Positions 1 through 19,099 of a stretch of 64,000 nucleotides of DNA are shown here, piece by piece (the first letter of the stretch is position 1; each line of letters opens with the position of its first letter). The notes below the pieces were generated by a model. That model saw only the letters and a list, made by a program, of their open reading frames with translations, was not told the origin of the DNA and made no database searches. This stretch comes from Oasisia sp. SBJ-2009 (Eukaryota; Annelida; Polychaeta; Sabellida; Siboglinidae), in NCBI GenBank assembly GCA_964017155.1, contig OZ024857.1:25226155-25290154 (forward strand), read 5' to 3'. A program made the translations under genes and the position numbers.

Positions 1-352
1 ATTGCAACATTAAATTGCTGAAATGTTAATTTTATATTTAACAGAGTGTGTGTATTCCCAAAAACAACTGTTTCTGCATATACTAAGTTAAAACTAACCA
101 AGGAAAGGAAAAGCCAGATAAGCCGTTGATACGACTGTGTCATTTTGATATTAACCTATTTAATTTCTCTTCTTTGGTCACTTACAAGCACACTGAAGAG
201 ATCATTATATCATAACGCAGAGGAAATTAAGTATATTTATTTTCCCACCGTCTCCAAGTTCCAAATCGGAAAGTTGCCTATTAAAGCAATTACGATAATC
301 AATTTTACATGGATCTGACCTTACTAAGTTTGTTATAATTCCTTTGTGTTCG

Positions 353-1039
353 GTAGTTCCAGTACGTTCGATCCTCAACCAAATCACCGTCGACCTGGCT
401 ACAGGAGACTTATGGTCGGCTGGACATACTGACTTCAAAATGCTTTACAAATATCATAAAGAACCGTCTCACACCGCCGTATCACCATCGCAGGTACAGA
501 GAGTGAGTGAGCGAATGAGTGAATAAGTAAGTGAGTGAGCAAATGAGTGAGTGAGTGGGTGAGTGAGTGAGTGAGTGGGTGGGTGGGTGGGTGGGTGAGT
601 GAGTGAGTGAGTGAGTGAGTGAGTGAGTGAGTGAGTGAGTGAGTGAGTGAGTGAGTGAATGAGATGGAGAATATGTGAGCTTCCATGAAATAGACCGGGG
701 TGTGTGTATAGGTATGTGTATGAATGGAAGGCCGGAATATGTCATTATTTGCACTTATATGTATATGTATTTTATGTGCTTGACCGTTGTAGGTTCTATT
801 TAATTCTTCATCAGTCATGTTATTTGTAGTTTGAATACAGAATCACAACCTGACTCTCTGTTCAGGTGTTTCGGCTGACGACGAGTGACGGCGGCTCCAG
901 GGTGACAGACGTGGAGGAGGTGTACTACAACGACGGACGACAATTCCCTGGGTCAAGTTCTGCTGTTCGCTACGGTCGATCCCTGCTAATTGGCAGTCTC
1001 CATAAGGAAATGCTTATTTGCAACATCAGACGCTGTTAA
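353..1039 (+). pseudogene. PON-like: Paraoxonase-like gene copy A, last two exons only (5' part outside window)
   Basis: Exon 8 equivalent is 353-493 (141 bp, 47 codons, phase 0 both ends) and exon 9 is 866-1039, ending in TAA. Exon 8 keeps an open frame with the family signature around NQITVD and TGDLW followed by a histidine. Exon 9 ends with a PON-style C-terminus (IGS-LHKE-MLICNI), close to the family pattern IGT-FHKALYCEL. The bases before exon 8 are CG at 351-352, where the complete copy at 14,091 has AG, so the acceptor is lost. The nearest alternative AGs (355-356, 361-362) shift the frame. Skipping the 141-bp exon would keep frame but remove a propeller segment. The donor after exon 8 (GTACAG) and the acceptor of exon 9 (TTCAG) look intact. 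I call it a probable pseudogene or exon-skipped paralogue; a sequencing error at the acceptor cannot be excluded. Confidence 0.75.
499..662. repeat. GAGT tetranucleotide microsatellite in intron 8 of PON copy A
   Basis: This is an imperfect run of GAGT units with GGGT interruptions. It starts six bases after exon 8, so it occupies the intron from just behind the donor. The same repeat stands at the same place in the other PON copy (14,240-14,386), so the microsatellite predates the duplication. The long ORFs of Ser/Leu/Thr/His repeats on the minus strand here are read-through of the repeat, not genes. Confidence 0.95.
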
Positions 1040-1139
1040 ATACAATAGATGTTGTCAGTGAATAAATTCCGTAGTCATCGCCTTGATCCTGGTGATTGTT
1101 TGTTACAGTGATGTACACAAAGTGGCCACGAAACGTTGT

Positions 1140-1735
1140 TTACTTTTCAATGGTTTTCATTTTTCATATCCAAATTCAAGATCTTAAATTTCTTTTACCT
1201 GTAGAGGCTTTCGTTCCAACATCTCACGTTAACTTCTTCAGTACTAGTGAAGGATGACGTCATCGTATAGGTCAGGTAGTACGAAATTGCCCTCGCCTTT
1301 ATTCATTGGTGCCTTTGTCTTTCTGATTCAGATGTCTGATCCAGATGGCTGCCTTTATTTGTCGGGTCCTTCTGTTTGGCTCTTTGTCAATGATTTTCCG
1401 TCCCTCGCAGTCTATGATATGATTTTCAGTCGTCGCATAGACCGTTAGGGCGGATTTTAACAGACCGTTAGGGCGGATTTGTTGAAGATAGACATTAATC
1501 TTTTTCCCGCTCCTTTTATATTTCTCATTGTTTGTATTGTCTACGTCTGGATCAGAAAGACAACGACACCATGCAATGAACAGAGACGAGGGCAATTTCA
1601 AGATACCCTATGTGTACGATGACGTCATCCGTAATTAGTACTGAAGAAATTAACGAGAAACTTTCAGACGAACGCCTCTATAGGTAAAATCAAATGTAAG
1701 ATTTTGAATGTTGGTATGAAAATGAAAATCATTAA
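1140..1735. repeat. Imperfect inverted repeat downstream of PON copy A
   Basis: The left arm (about 1,140-1,345) matches the reverse complement of the right arm (about 1,540-1,735). Shared blocks include TTCTTCAGTACTA, GGATGACGTCATCGTA, GAAATTGCCCTCG and GTCTTTCTGAT. The spacer of roughly 195 bases contains a short tandem duplication of AGACCGTTAGGGCGGATTT near 1,440-1,482. The complete PON copy has only the right arm, placed directly after its exon 9. If transcribed as the 3' UTR of copy A, the arms could form a long hairpin. Confidence 0.75.
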
Positions 1736-3714
1736 TTGGAAGAGAACCATCCTGGGAAATATTCAGTAATTTATTTACCTTTGTTGACGCCATACCGAAA
1801 GGGATTCTTTATAAGCGTATGTATGTTTGATAATATATATTGTTTCTAAACGTGCTAATTTCCCATAAGTACCTTCTTTGCTATGTTTGTTTTACTGTCG
1901 GTGCCAAAACCTTATACATTATTATGTTCACGCAAATAATGTTGAATATTCTTCCACGTCGATGACGATCTATTTAGCTAAACAGTATCATCCATCATGT
2001 GTTCTTTATTTATATTTCTTTGTCCTAAATATGTATTATAAATCTTTAAGATAGGCCAACGTGAAAACCGGAGAATTCCAATTTTTAATAATACCTTACA
2101 CTATACTATTCAAATGTTCTTACTATGAATATAAGGTATTTGATAACGTTGACAGAAATGTAAGGTTGTGGAATGCACAAACCTCCCAACTAAGATGAAC
2201 GAGCCATTGCAACTTTCAGTGTATGGATCGCTGGATAATGTATACCTACGGAGAATGTCCACAATTACGCAGACACAATAAAGTAAACATCTTCATGACC
2301 TCATTTGACCCGATCTCAGATCGCAGACACAAATAATCGAGACAACAAGAGATACTAGATATCAACACAAATCACAAAGTGTCCGTGGATTTTCGTATTA
2401 CGAACCACGAACTGTATGAAAAGTAGTCATACAATTATCCCGTTACCAGTATTTGATATCCATTTCTCATCTTCCTCTGACTGTCACATTGTCTAAAATA
2501 TGTTTCCCTATAGAGGTTTATTTATTTTGACATGAACACTGGCTTACGATACGCCATATATGTACAGAAACAGATGAAAACTATTGTAGCGAAACTATGA
2601 TCAAGTGAGTCTCGTGAATACGATTATTAATGCGTTCATCCACACACATTACTAGGTGAAAAATACTTAGGCCAAGTAACCGTATTTGTTTGCAATCCTT
2701 CCACCCAACCGTACTCATGTCTGATGAACGATCTTAATACGATACGGGTTCTTGACATAAAATATGGTTAACGACACAACGTCCAATGACAATAATAATG
2801 GTGTAATCTATTTTCTATTGTTCATTTGTTTACTAAAATCAACGCAGACCACAAAATATCAATAAATAGCAACGCGTATACTAGATATTAGTCGCCACAC
2901 CTAGCTTAAATTATTTCAAACAACTTATAACAATAACAACTTATTATGTAAGTTACACCAGGCGCATTTATGCGTTCAGCATCTGCGGCAGACATATGCG
3001 TAATTAATAACTAACTGTAACTCTGTTTCGAAACCACGCACTGAACTCAACTTAGACTTAAAATGATATATCGCAGAGCCACAGCACACAACATCCACTG
3101 ATTCTCACAAGAAGTCTCGCACTCAATTAAACACCGATATTGTAGAGTTAAGGCATACATACACAGGCACGTACGCACACATTCATCTGTCCCCATATTT
3201 GTAATTAGTATTGGTCAATGTAATTATGCTGTATGCTTTTCTAATGTTTAATGGCTATGACTATGACCACTGTTAAGTACCAATGCGTCTTTGCTCCTAA
3301 ATGTCATTACATAATTCATATTTAATTTATATTTAAATAATAACTACTGTTTTTGTTATACTAGCATGTTTTATATGTTTCAATGGTCTTACCAATATTG
3401 TATAAATAATAATTAAAATGTGTTTGCCGTCATTCTCCATTACTATCCTACGATTTTAGACGGAGGGCAATGTCTAAAGACATCAGTGTGATTCCACAGT
3501 GACAGCACGTAGTTTTCGGAGATAAGTGTTTGCAGTTCGACACTATAATTATGTATATCTGAAAAGCGCATTATGAATCCGCCGAGTAAAACAAAAAAGA
3601 TTTACATGGGTGATGTCGTGGAATAAATCTCCCAGATCAGGCGGCGGCTAGAAGGTTCTACTCCTACCAGAGTAGATCACCAGTGACAAGGTGTCACTAC
3701 TTTCGCGACGGACA
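1736..3714. other. No gene seen between PON copy A and the GPCR
   Basis: AT-rich sequence without an ORF or splice-site pattern I would defend. The part up to about 3,150 is shared with the right duplicon; the part after that is unique in the window and would contain the GPCR promoter and 5' UTR. No clear TATA box or initiator was identified. Confidence 0.5.
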
Positions 3715-4788
3715 ATGGCGAATGACACTGCTTTGATGTCGACGGCGTCGTCGGTTCTAGAAGACGTTGTTACGTCAAGAGAAAACAATACGGGTGATTT
3801 TGGTTTCGATATGACCGTTACCTTATGGCGGTACGGCTGGCCGCCGCTGTGCATGACGGGACTCGTCGGTAACACGCTCGTGCTGCTCGTGCTGAGGCGG
3901 GACGGACTCGTGCGGACGTCGGCCAACGTCTACTTGAGCGCCCTGGCCGTCGGTGACAGTCTCGTGCTGATGGTCGCCTCAGTGGCCGTGTACCCAAGTA
4001 AAGCTTGGGGTTGGTGGTTGGACGATGCCAATAGATTGGCGTGTCTCGTTACCTGGCCGGTACATTATACTCTAGTAAACGCTTCCACCTGGTTCATTGT
4101 CGCGTTCACTGTCGAGCGCTGCGTCGTCATCCGCTTCCCGCTACTCAAGCTACGTCTGTGCACCCCGCGCAACGCCGGCTTGTGCTGTGGGTCGCTACTG
4201 GTGTTGGCCTTCGTCAAGAACATCGACCTCTTCTTCGTGTATGACCTTGTCATCGGTACTGATTTGGGCGATGCCATTTGCACTGTACCGTTGCGCTACC
4301 AGGATTACGTGAACAAATACCGTACAATGATTAACTTTGTTATGTCCTCCGTGATCCCGACAGGTGTCGTGCTTGTATGTAACTGGGCGATAATAAGAAC
4401 ACTACGTCGGGACCTGATGGAAACGGCCGTGCGAGACACGATCGTTAGACACACGACAGTCATGTGCCTAGCCGTGTCGTTCGCCTTCATCTTATGCGTC
4501 GTTCCCGCCCATGTTTTCCAGGTCAACATTCCCAACTGGCCAATGACTCTAAACAATCAATATGATGCAATGTGGTGCCTGCTTCTTCTGCGATACGCCA
4601 ATCACGCCATCAACCTTTTCCTCTACAGTCTGACGGGGGCTCACTTCCGGTGCGAATTGGTCGACTTGCTTCGTAGTTTCGTCCAACGAAGACGTGTAAC
4701 GGCAGTTGTCGTTGGTGGAATGACATCCCGTGTTAAGAGCACGTTTAATTATCGCCGAGAATTTGATAATAACTTCGAAATGCAGTAA
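3715..4788 (+). CDS. Intronless rhodopsin-class (class A) GPCR, orphan, peptide-receptor-like
   Basis: A single open frame of 357 codons from an ATG at 3,715 to TAA. The frame is open a little further upstream but only with GTG, so I take the ATG; its context (ACAATGG) is acceptable. Family marks run in order: two N-glycosylation sequons in the N-terminus (N3, N24); TM1 with GN (N53); TM2 with LAVGD (D81); a cysteine at the head of TM3 (C110), probably bridged to C189 in loop 2; ERC in place of DRY (134-136); TM6 CVVP (261-264) lacking the usual tryptophan; TM7 NLFLY (300-304) in place of NPxxY; then a helix-8 start HFR. Seven hydrophobic stretches are present and the C-tail is short. The length is normal for the class. 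This pattern resembles large orphan expansions in lophotrochozoans and FMRFamide-type receptors, but no ligand can be assigned. It would act in the plasma membrane and couple to a G protein. It sits between two PON-like copies on the same strand, with no sign of shared regulation. Confidence 0.9.
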   Translation: MANDTALMSTASSVLEDVVTSRENNTGDFGFDMTVTLWRYGWPPLCMTGLVGNTLVLLVLRRDGLVRTSANVYLSALAVGDSLVLMVASVAVYPSKAWGWWLDDANRLACLVTWPVHYTLVNASTWFIVAFTVERCVVIRFPLLKLRLCTPRNAGLCCGSLLVLAFVKNIDLFFVYDLVIGTDLGDAICTVPLRYQDYVNKYRTMINFVMSSVIPTGVVLVCNWAIIRTLRRDLMETAVRDTIVRHTTVMCLAVSFAFILCVVPAHVFQVNIPNWPMTLNNQYDAMWCLLLLRYANHAINLFLYSLTGAHFRCELVDLLRSFVQRRRVTAVVVGGMTSRVKSTFNYRREFDNNFEMQ

Positions 4789-6937
4789 AATTAACATTGC
4801 TGTTATTTCGTTATGAAAATTACCCAAAGTATGCTTTATTGTATAGTGGATATAGAGATGTCCATTTGTTGAAAGTTCAGACGCGCACAAGCACGTACTG
4901 TTTCTGGTAATACCCTTTCCAGATAACGGCGTATTTTATAGTGAAAACAACGTTTCATTGTCGTGATATTCAGATATCTTAGCTACTCTAATTTCTTTTG
5001 TTGTATTCCTGCAATCATAATACAAATGATATTTACATGAATGTTTTATTTGATGAAAAAGTCCTGTTACCATTATTTTTTAGATGCTCGTTGCCTAGGC
5101 GTTGGTGTAGCGTGATTTATTTACAAGGAACCAGGGACAATCTTTGTGTTATGACAATAATTTGATGAATCTAGTCAGCGATATTATATTTTCCCTGGCT
5201 AGTGGATATTGTTGGAGATTTCCCCCGTTAGTGGGAGAGTATTGTACTGTAGTTAGTGTGTCGAGTCTAGTAGATAGATATCGATGGTGGTTATTGTTGA
5301 CAATTCTGTAGTTTAAAGCTACGGGCAAAGAGATGATCTATAATGTACATAATATGTAATGTTTGTGAACTTGTCGGATAAAACCGAAGTCTGGCGAACT
5401 GTATCGAACATTTGTGACCATGCCTTCGAGCCCAAACAAAAAACTCCACATATCAGGAGTAAATTTAATAAATATGATTTGGGTCATTAGTGATTAATAA
5501 AACACAATATTCTACTGAAATAAAGGCATACCGTTGCACGGAATAATTCCGTTAACAGGATTAATTAATAATTGCGTCCATTACAAAGTGTTTTACATGT
5601 TCAAAGAAGTTTTTCGTTTAGAGAGGATTCTGTGCTTTTATTGTTGCTACGATGTTAAAAACTAATTAATGCCATAACATCAGCGTGTACACGACACATT
5701 TAACATTTTACTAGGTTTTCATCTATATACAATTATAAATAATAGTGGTCCATGGACAAACGTTCTTGGACGGCAACTGTCATAGGCCATAAGTATATTT
5801 GAATGTTTTAGTCTTTATAAGCCACTATTACTTAATAGACTCGAGGACAAGTAATATGAGTGACACATTCGGCTTCCCGCATGTCGTTTTCTACGAAGGA
5901 TAACGTCAATAATAATAATAATAATAATAAATAATAACACTGTTATTTAACATAACATGTTCTCCTGGAGTAAAGGCATTATATGTTGTATTTCTGGCAT
6001 TACACCTGGTACTCTTTTCTTGTTATCAGAAATGTTTTATTGTTTTGAATGTTTTCATGCCTGTCATTATGCGCTGGATAAGAATAAAGTTATTATTTCT
6101 ATATATTTTCAGTATATTTAGTTCACTGCAGTGCTAGAAAACAAACCTGGCTTTGTACCTGTATAAGTTGAATAATTGTTTTATATTTTGTCGTGGCTGC
6201 TAAAAGCCGGCTGTCAAGACTGACATATATCCCTTCAGTGCGTCATGGTAGTCGTCTACAAGTACATATTATTTCTGCTGTTTATGTGTCAACCCATCTG
6301 TTCTAATATGTATCTGTTTTGAAATGAACTAACCTTGTTTTACTTGCTCGCTCGTGTGATTGCGTACTCCATTGTCACGTATTTGGCCGATCGCGGTGGA
6401 TCGACTTCACCGTTGCAATGCATGTTTATCAGATATCGGATTACAAATTCCTAACTCATAAACTTCTTGTTGCGTCATATTATCATAGGTGTGTCGAATA
6501 TTTGAGAGGAAATTTATAAATCTCAACTGTGTATAACATTACTAACATTAGTCTATGATACCAGGTCGACTTCACTGTGAGAGGTCGCCCAAAGTGGTTC
6601 GTTTGAATGATTAAGTCTTCCCTCTCGGCAGTTTGCGTAGTACGTGCAGTTATTCCACCACTCGTATAATCAACCATTTATCAAGCATTCTTCCTTGCGC
6701 GCATTGTAACATTATTCCATAAGTCATATTATACTACAGGTATATCGGATATTCGGTAGGTAATTGTTATGTCGTCAACTTATGTTGCGTGTGTTATCAT
6801 TACCACTTCGACTTCACTGTGAGACTCAGACGAACGTAAGCGAGCTAACTACACACGTCAGTCGTGCTGTTTTCAGTTCGCTCTGGCTGCCGTCTTCCGC
6901 TGCTCGGTCTGTGTCAAGCTCTTCGGCCAACTCGACT
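4789..6937. other. Intergenic, no gene seen
   Basis: AT-rich spacer between the GPCR stop codon and the first exon of the PON gene. AATAAA-like signals occur near 5,467 and 6,083. A short AAT microsatellite is at 5,907-5,937. The phrase CGACTTCACTGTGAGA occurs at about 6,568 and 6,808, and CAGTTTGCGTA recurs at about 6,639 and at the exon 1 donor (6,994), which hints at a weak local duplication of the PON promoter and first exon region. Confidence 0.5.
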
Positions 6938-14758
<7,821 letters not shown>

Positions 14759-15706
14759 ACAAAGACGAGGGCTCTTTCAAGATATCCCACGTGTACGATA
14801 ACGTCATCCGTAATTAAGACTGAAGAACTCAACGTGAAACTTTCAGACGAAAGCCTCTATAGGTAAAAAGAAATTTAAGATCTTGAATGTTGATATGAAA
14901 AATGAAAACCATTGAAGAAAACCATCCTGTGAAATGTTCAGTAATTGTATTTACCTTTTTTGACGCTGTACTAAAAGAGATTCTTTATAAGCTTTTGTAC
15001 GTTTTATAATATATATATATTGTTTCTAAACGTGTTAATTTCCCATAATATTATGTACCTTCTCTGCTACATTTGTTTTGTTGTCGGCGCCAAAACTCTA
15101 TAAATAATTATATTCCCGCAAATAATTGTGAACATACTTCCACGTGGATGACAATCCATTTCAGCCCGATTATAATGAATATGCATGCACGTACAGCGGG
15201 CCACGCAAAGACTATTGAAGTCACACAGACGTGTTTCTGACGTGGAATGCGCATTGCTTTAATAATATAAACGAACGTTTGTCGAATGACACCAAATATT
15301 CATGACCTTAACTGAGTGTAATTTCAGTTGTATGCAAATTTGTTAAAGACCACATAGTGGAATTCTTTATGAAACACAAATTAATAAAAAAATCTTGACA
15401 CATATTCCTAAAAGATATGTCTGATCTAACCAATATCTTATGTGTTTTAAAGAAATTAAGAAATATGTTAATGATAGGTGGTCACCAAAGGATGTTGTCT
15501 AGGTACATTGTTATAAAGAATTTCATAAAAATGTCATATCAAAGATTACAGTATAGTGGAAGGCATTATTAAAAATATAGACTATTAGGAATTCTGCGGT
15601 TTTGACGTTCGCCTATCTTAAAGACGTAAGATAAAGATTTAGGAAAAGGAAATATAAAAAAGAACACATGATGGCTAATACAGCTCAGCTAAAACTGTAG
15701 AAAAAC

Positions 15707-15773
<67 letters not shown>

Positions 15774-17125
15774 ATTGGTATATACTTTTTTACAATTTAT
15801 AAAACAAAACAAAATCAGTGAACAGATTCCTAAACTGCCGACAAGTGTTTTCTTGTGTTTTGGGGTCCCAATAGTCAACTATATCGATGCAATCACTACG
15901 ACATTTCCAAGGGATTAACCATTATCCATGATTAATAAGTGTCATATTCTTCAAATGTGTTAACGCTTGGAGAGTTCGCCAAAACGTATTCCGTCGTAAT
16001 TGCACAAGTGCGCGTCTGATCAAACTGCTAGATAAACCTATTCCAATCTTCTTACTATAAACTTAACGTATTTGATAACATTGACGGATAAGTGAGGAAC
16101 CTCCCAACTAAGGTGAACGAACCATTGCAACTTTCAAATTAACAATTGCTGGATAACGTATAGAGGTCATCCATAATTTCGCAGTCACAATGAAGTAAAC
16201 GTGTTAATGGTCTCTGTTGAGCTGGTCCTTGTGCATATTTATGAATCATGCACGCAGACACAAACACTCGAGACAACAAGTGATACTACATATAAAACAA
16301 ATCATAATGTGTCCATGGATGATCACATTACCAACCCCTAGCTATACGACAAAAAATTCACCTTACTTCTACAATTAACCTGTTACCAGTCATCTAATGC
16401 CATTCATATCATTTTCCTCCGAATTTCATGTTCCCTAAAATGTGCTCTACATAGTGTTATTGATTTTAATTTTTAACATGCGCACTGGCTTACGATAGAC
16501 CATATAGGTACATAAAATATATGAAAACTATTGTTGCGAAACAAAGATCAAGTAAATCTCGTGAATACGTTCATTAATGAATTCATCCACATTACTTGGT
16601 AAACTATACTTAGGCCAAGTAACTGCATTTGTTTGCAATCCTTCCATCCAAACGTACTCGTGTGTGGCGAATGTTCGTAACACGATACGGGTTCTTGACA
16701 TAACATATTGTTAAAGACAGAACGTCCAATGACAATAATAATGATGTTACATATTTTCCATTTTTCATTTGTACTTTGTTTACAAACACCAACACAGATC
16801 TGACAATATCAAACTATAGCAACGCGTGTACTAGCCATTAGTCGCCACACCCGGCTTAAATTATTTCAAACAACTTATAACAATAACAACTTAATATGTA
16901 AGTTACACGATGCTCATATCTGCGTCCGTCATCTGCGGCCGACATACATGCGTAATTAGTAACTATAACTAACTATAACTGTAACTCTGTTTTGTAACCA
17001 TGCATGTAGTTCGAACATTGAACTCGACGTAGACGTAAGATGATATATCGCACAGCCATAGCACAAAACATCAGATGATCCTAACAAGAAGTCTAGCAGT
17101 TAATTATACACAAGTATTGTAGACA
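14759..17125. other. 3' flank of the PON-like gene, no gene seen
   Basis: Begins with the single arm of the inverted repeat that is paired in duplicon A. A TA microsatellite occupies 15,710-15,771. About 0.85 kb from 15,170 to 16,030 has no counterpart in duplicon A and could be an inserted element, but I found no terminal repeats. The rest matches duplicon A. Confidence 0.5.
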
Positions 17126-19026
17126 TGGACATATGTGGGAAGAAAGACAAAGAAGATTTTACTGGACATACAATGTATGTTGAATGGACGATAAAGAAGA
17201 CTTTACTGGACATATGTCGGAAGGCGACAAACTCTATACAATCATCGCGCCGTGTTGATAACGCGTAATTATGTAACTACAAACATAAGTGAGGCGTTAT
17301 TACAGTTTGTCACAATTTTATTGAATGAAATAAGCGTGTTTCTTCACGAGTTATTACTGGGGTTTTTTCAGCAGTTCGTTGCAGATTTAAATCGGCTGTT
17401 GCAATGCAGCCTTCACTGTTCAGTTGCAATGTCACGCTTTTTCAGTGTTCACGTCGTGTTGCAATGTCAAGCTGTTTTGTTTTTCACGTCTTGTTGCATC
17501 TCGATTGGACGCTTTTGGTGACTTGGATTCCTCCGCACATCGAAAAAGACACAACAAAAACATATAACATACGTGTAAGTCGAACAGACAAGCAACATTG
17601 GTCCCGTCCACAAACCACCACAAACACCAGGCATTGATAATCTAATCAACAGTGCGAACTTTTCCAAAACACTCTTGTTGATTAGTCCTGGCTCTCATCC
17701 GGCAATTGCAACGGTCCCCCATAACAACCACCGCGTCACAAAACTAAACAACACTGGACATCGAATCGGGCGTTGACACTCATATGTCGTACGTAGTACA
17801 CGTGGCCCACGGAGAAAGAGGCAAGACACGGACAGGACGTACAGTGCAGAGCTGACGGAGCGGAAGCCCCTCGGATTCGACAGACGCAGTCGTAGCGGCG
17901 ATGTCTGGTCAGTGAGATTGATTGTAATATCCCGACGACAAAGATACCCGACGGCGATGATACCCCGATTAGACACGACTCTAAGAAGCGTACACCCGGA
18001 CAGCGGTTTCGACTGTAGCGTTCGAGACGGCGCCGGCTGATGTGTTTGTGTGATGGATTTTTCCCAATGCGATGTGGCATGGAACTTCGGAGAGGCGACA
18101 CATTCATCATGTATGTATATCCCTCCCTCCCTCCCTTCCTTTTTCTCACTCTTCGTACCTCAGAGTTCGTCCAGCCATTATATTGGACAATCCTCGTCGC
18201 CATGGTCATGTTTTATAAGGATTTGTAACTAACGTAAGGTTGCACAACTACGACCCAATCCCGTGGCTTAATCGGACACGTTTCACGTTTTATTCGCTCT
18301 TAGTTTCAAAACACGCACGGTCACCCCATGAAATCGTGTAATGTGTGCGGAATGGCGCAATTTCTAAAGTTCATAAATTTACGGTGACCCTGTTTGAACG
18401 CCGCTACACACAAACTATCTTACCTACTACACAGTGCCACGTCTAACCGCATTTTGACGATGAGAAATAAATCTTTCCTTTCATAGAGTATATGACTTGT
18501 CCATAGCTGTAAAGCATACAGCCAATATAACTTCATAATTCGCGGCATTGTAAACTTTCCAATAATCGTCATTTTATGGGTGACGTTCTTTGACCTTGTC
18601 ATAACTCTTATCGTTTCATGATACAGCAAAATGTTGTAAATTATCTTAGATACAAGAAATTACGCTTTCTGACAATGTATAGCTTGGCCATTTTCTGATA
18701 ACATAAAATAGCTACATAGCCATTTAAATATCGAGAGGTTTTCAGAAACGTCCAATTCCTCAAATTGATCGTTTGATGGTGACCTTGTTTGACCTCGAAT
18801 TAACGCATACTGCCCCACTTGGCATCTCTACGACAGGTATAATAGTGATGGACAGATGTAGGGCTATACAATTATGTAACATTTGGGTGCTTTTATGAGG
18901 GGAGGGGCATTTAAATAGGTCTGTTAGGTGGTTCTGCCGCTTGCCTAAATTGCCTAATCACAAAATTAGACACGCGTCCCATATAGTGGCGCCATCAGGT
19001 GGATTGTCGGCAAAAGATTATGCAAA
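17126..19026. other. Intergenic, no gene recognised
   Basis: Contains a small internal repeat (GAAGA-TTTTACTGGACATA type) at about 17,150-17,215, and a GC-richer stretch around 17,700-18,230. That stretch is open in overlapping minus-strand frames of up to 157 codons with no family resemblance. The phrase GGTGACC-TGTTTGA occurs at about 18,383 and 18,778. A CpG-containing stretch precedes the candidate first exon at 19,027 and may be its promoter. Confidence 0.45.
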
Positions 19027-19099
19027 ATGGCGTCGAAACGACAAGTGCAGTTCCGCGACGTATGGCCAGAAAAGCCACCGAAGGCCACAGAAATAGATG
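19027..19099 (+). CDS. Candidate first coding exon of an unidentified + strand gene
   Basis: An ATG in good context (CAAAATGG) opens 24 codons plus one base and ends at a strong donor (GATG-GTAAGA). The encoded N-terminus is charged and proline-containing (it includes VQFRDVWPEKPPK) and has no signal peptide. I do not recognise it. Its outgoing phase (1) matches the incoming phase of the 99-bp exon-like segments at 34,301, 39,100, 42,045 and 49,155, so direct splicing would be in frame. Other exons may lie between, or the two may be unrelated. Confidence 0.45.

Larger units (their letters stand above)
1..3150. repeat. Segmental duplication, left copy (duplicon A)
   Basis: The sequence from base 1 to about 3,150 matches 13,414 to about 17,125 in the same orientation, with many point differences and indels. 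Both copies start with the same intron sequence, then PON exon 8, a GAGT microsatellite intron, PON exon 9, the same 3' region and a shared stretch near 2,860-3,130 (right copy 16,800-17,100). The left end is cut by the window, so the duplicated block is probably longer. Divergence is visible in almost every line, so this duplication is older than the satellite amplification on the right. Confidence 0.85.

Noticed and set aside
435..818. Minus-strand ORFs rich in THSLTHSL
   Set aside because: Pure read-through of the GAGT microsatellite.
17736..18209. 157-codon minus-strand ORF and overlapping frames
   Set aside because: No family resemblance, overlapping alternatives of similar length in a GC-richer stretch, and no splice partner.
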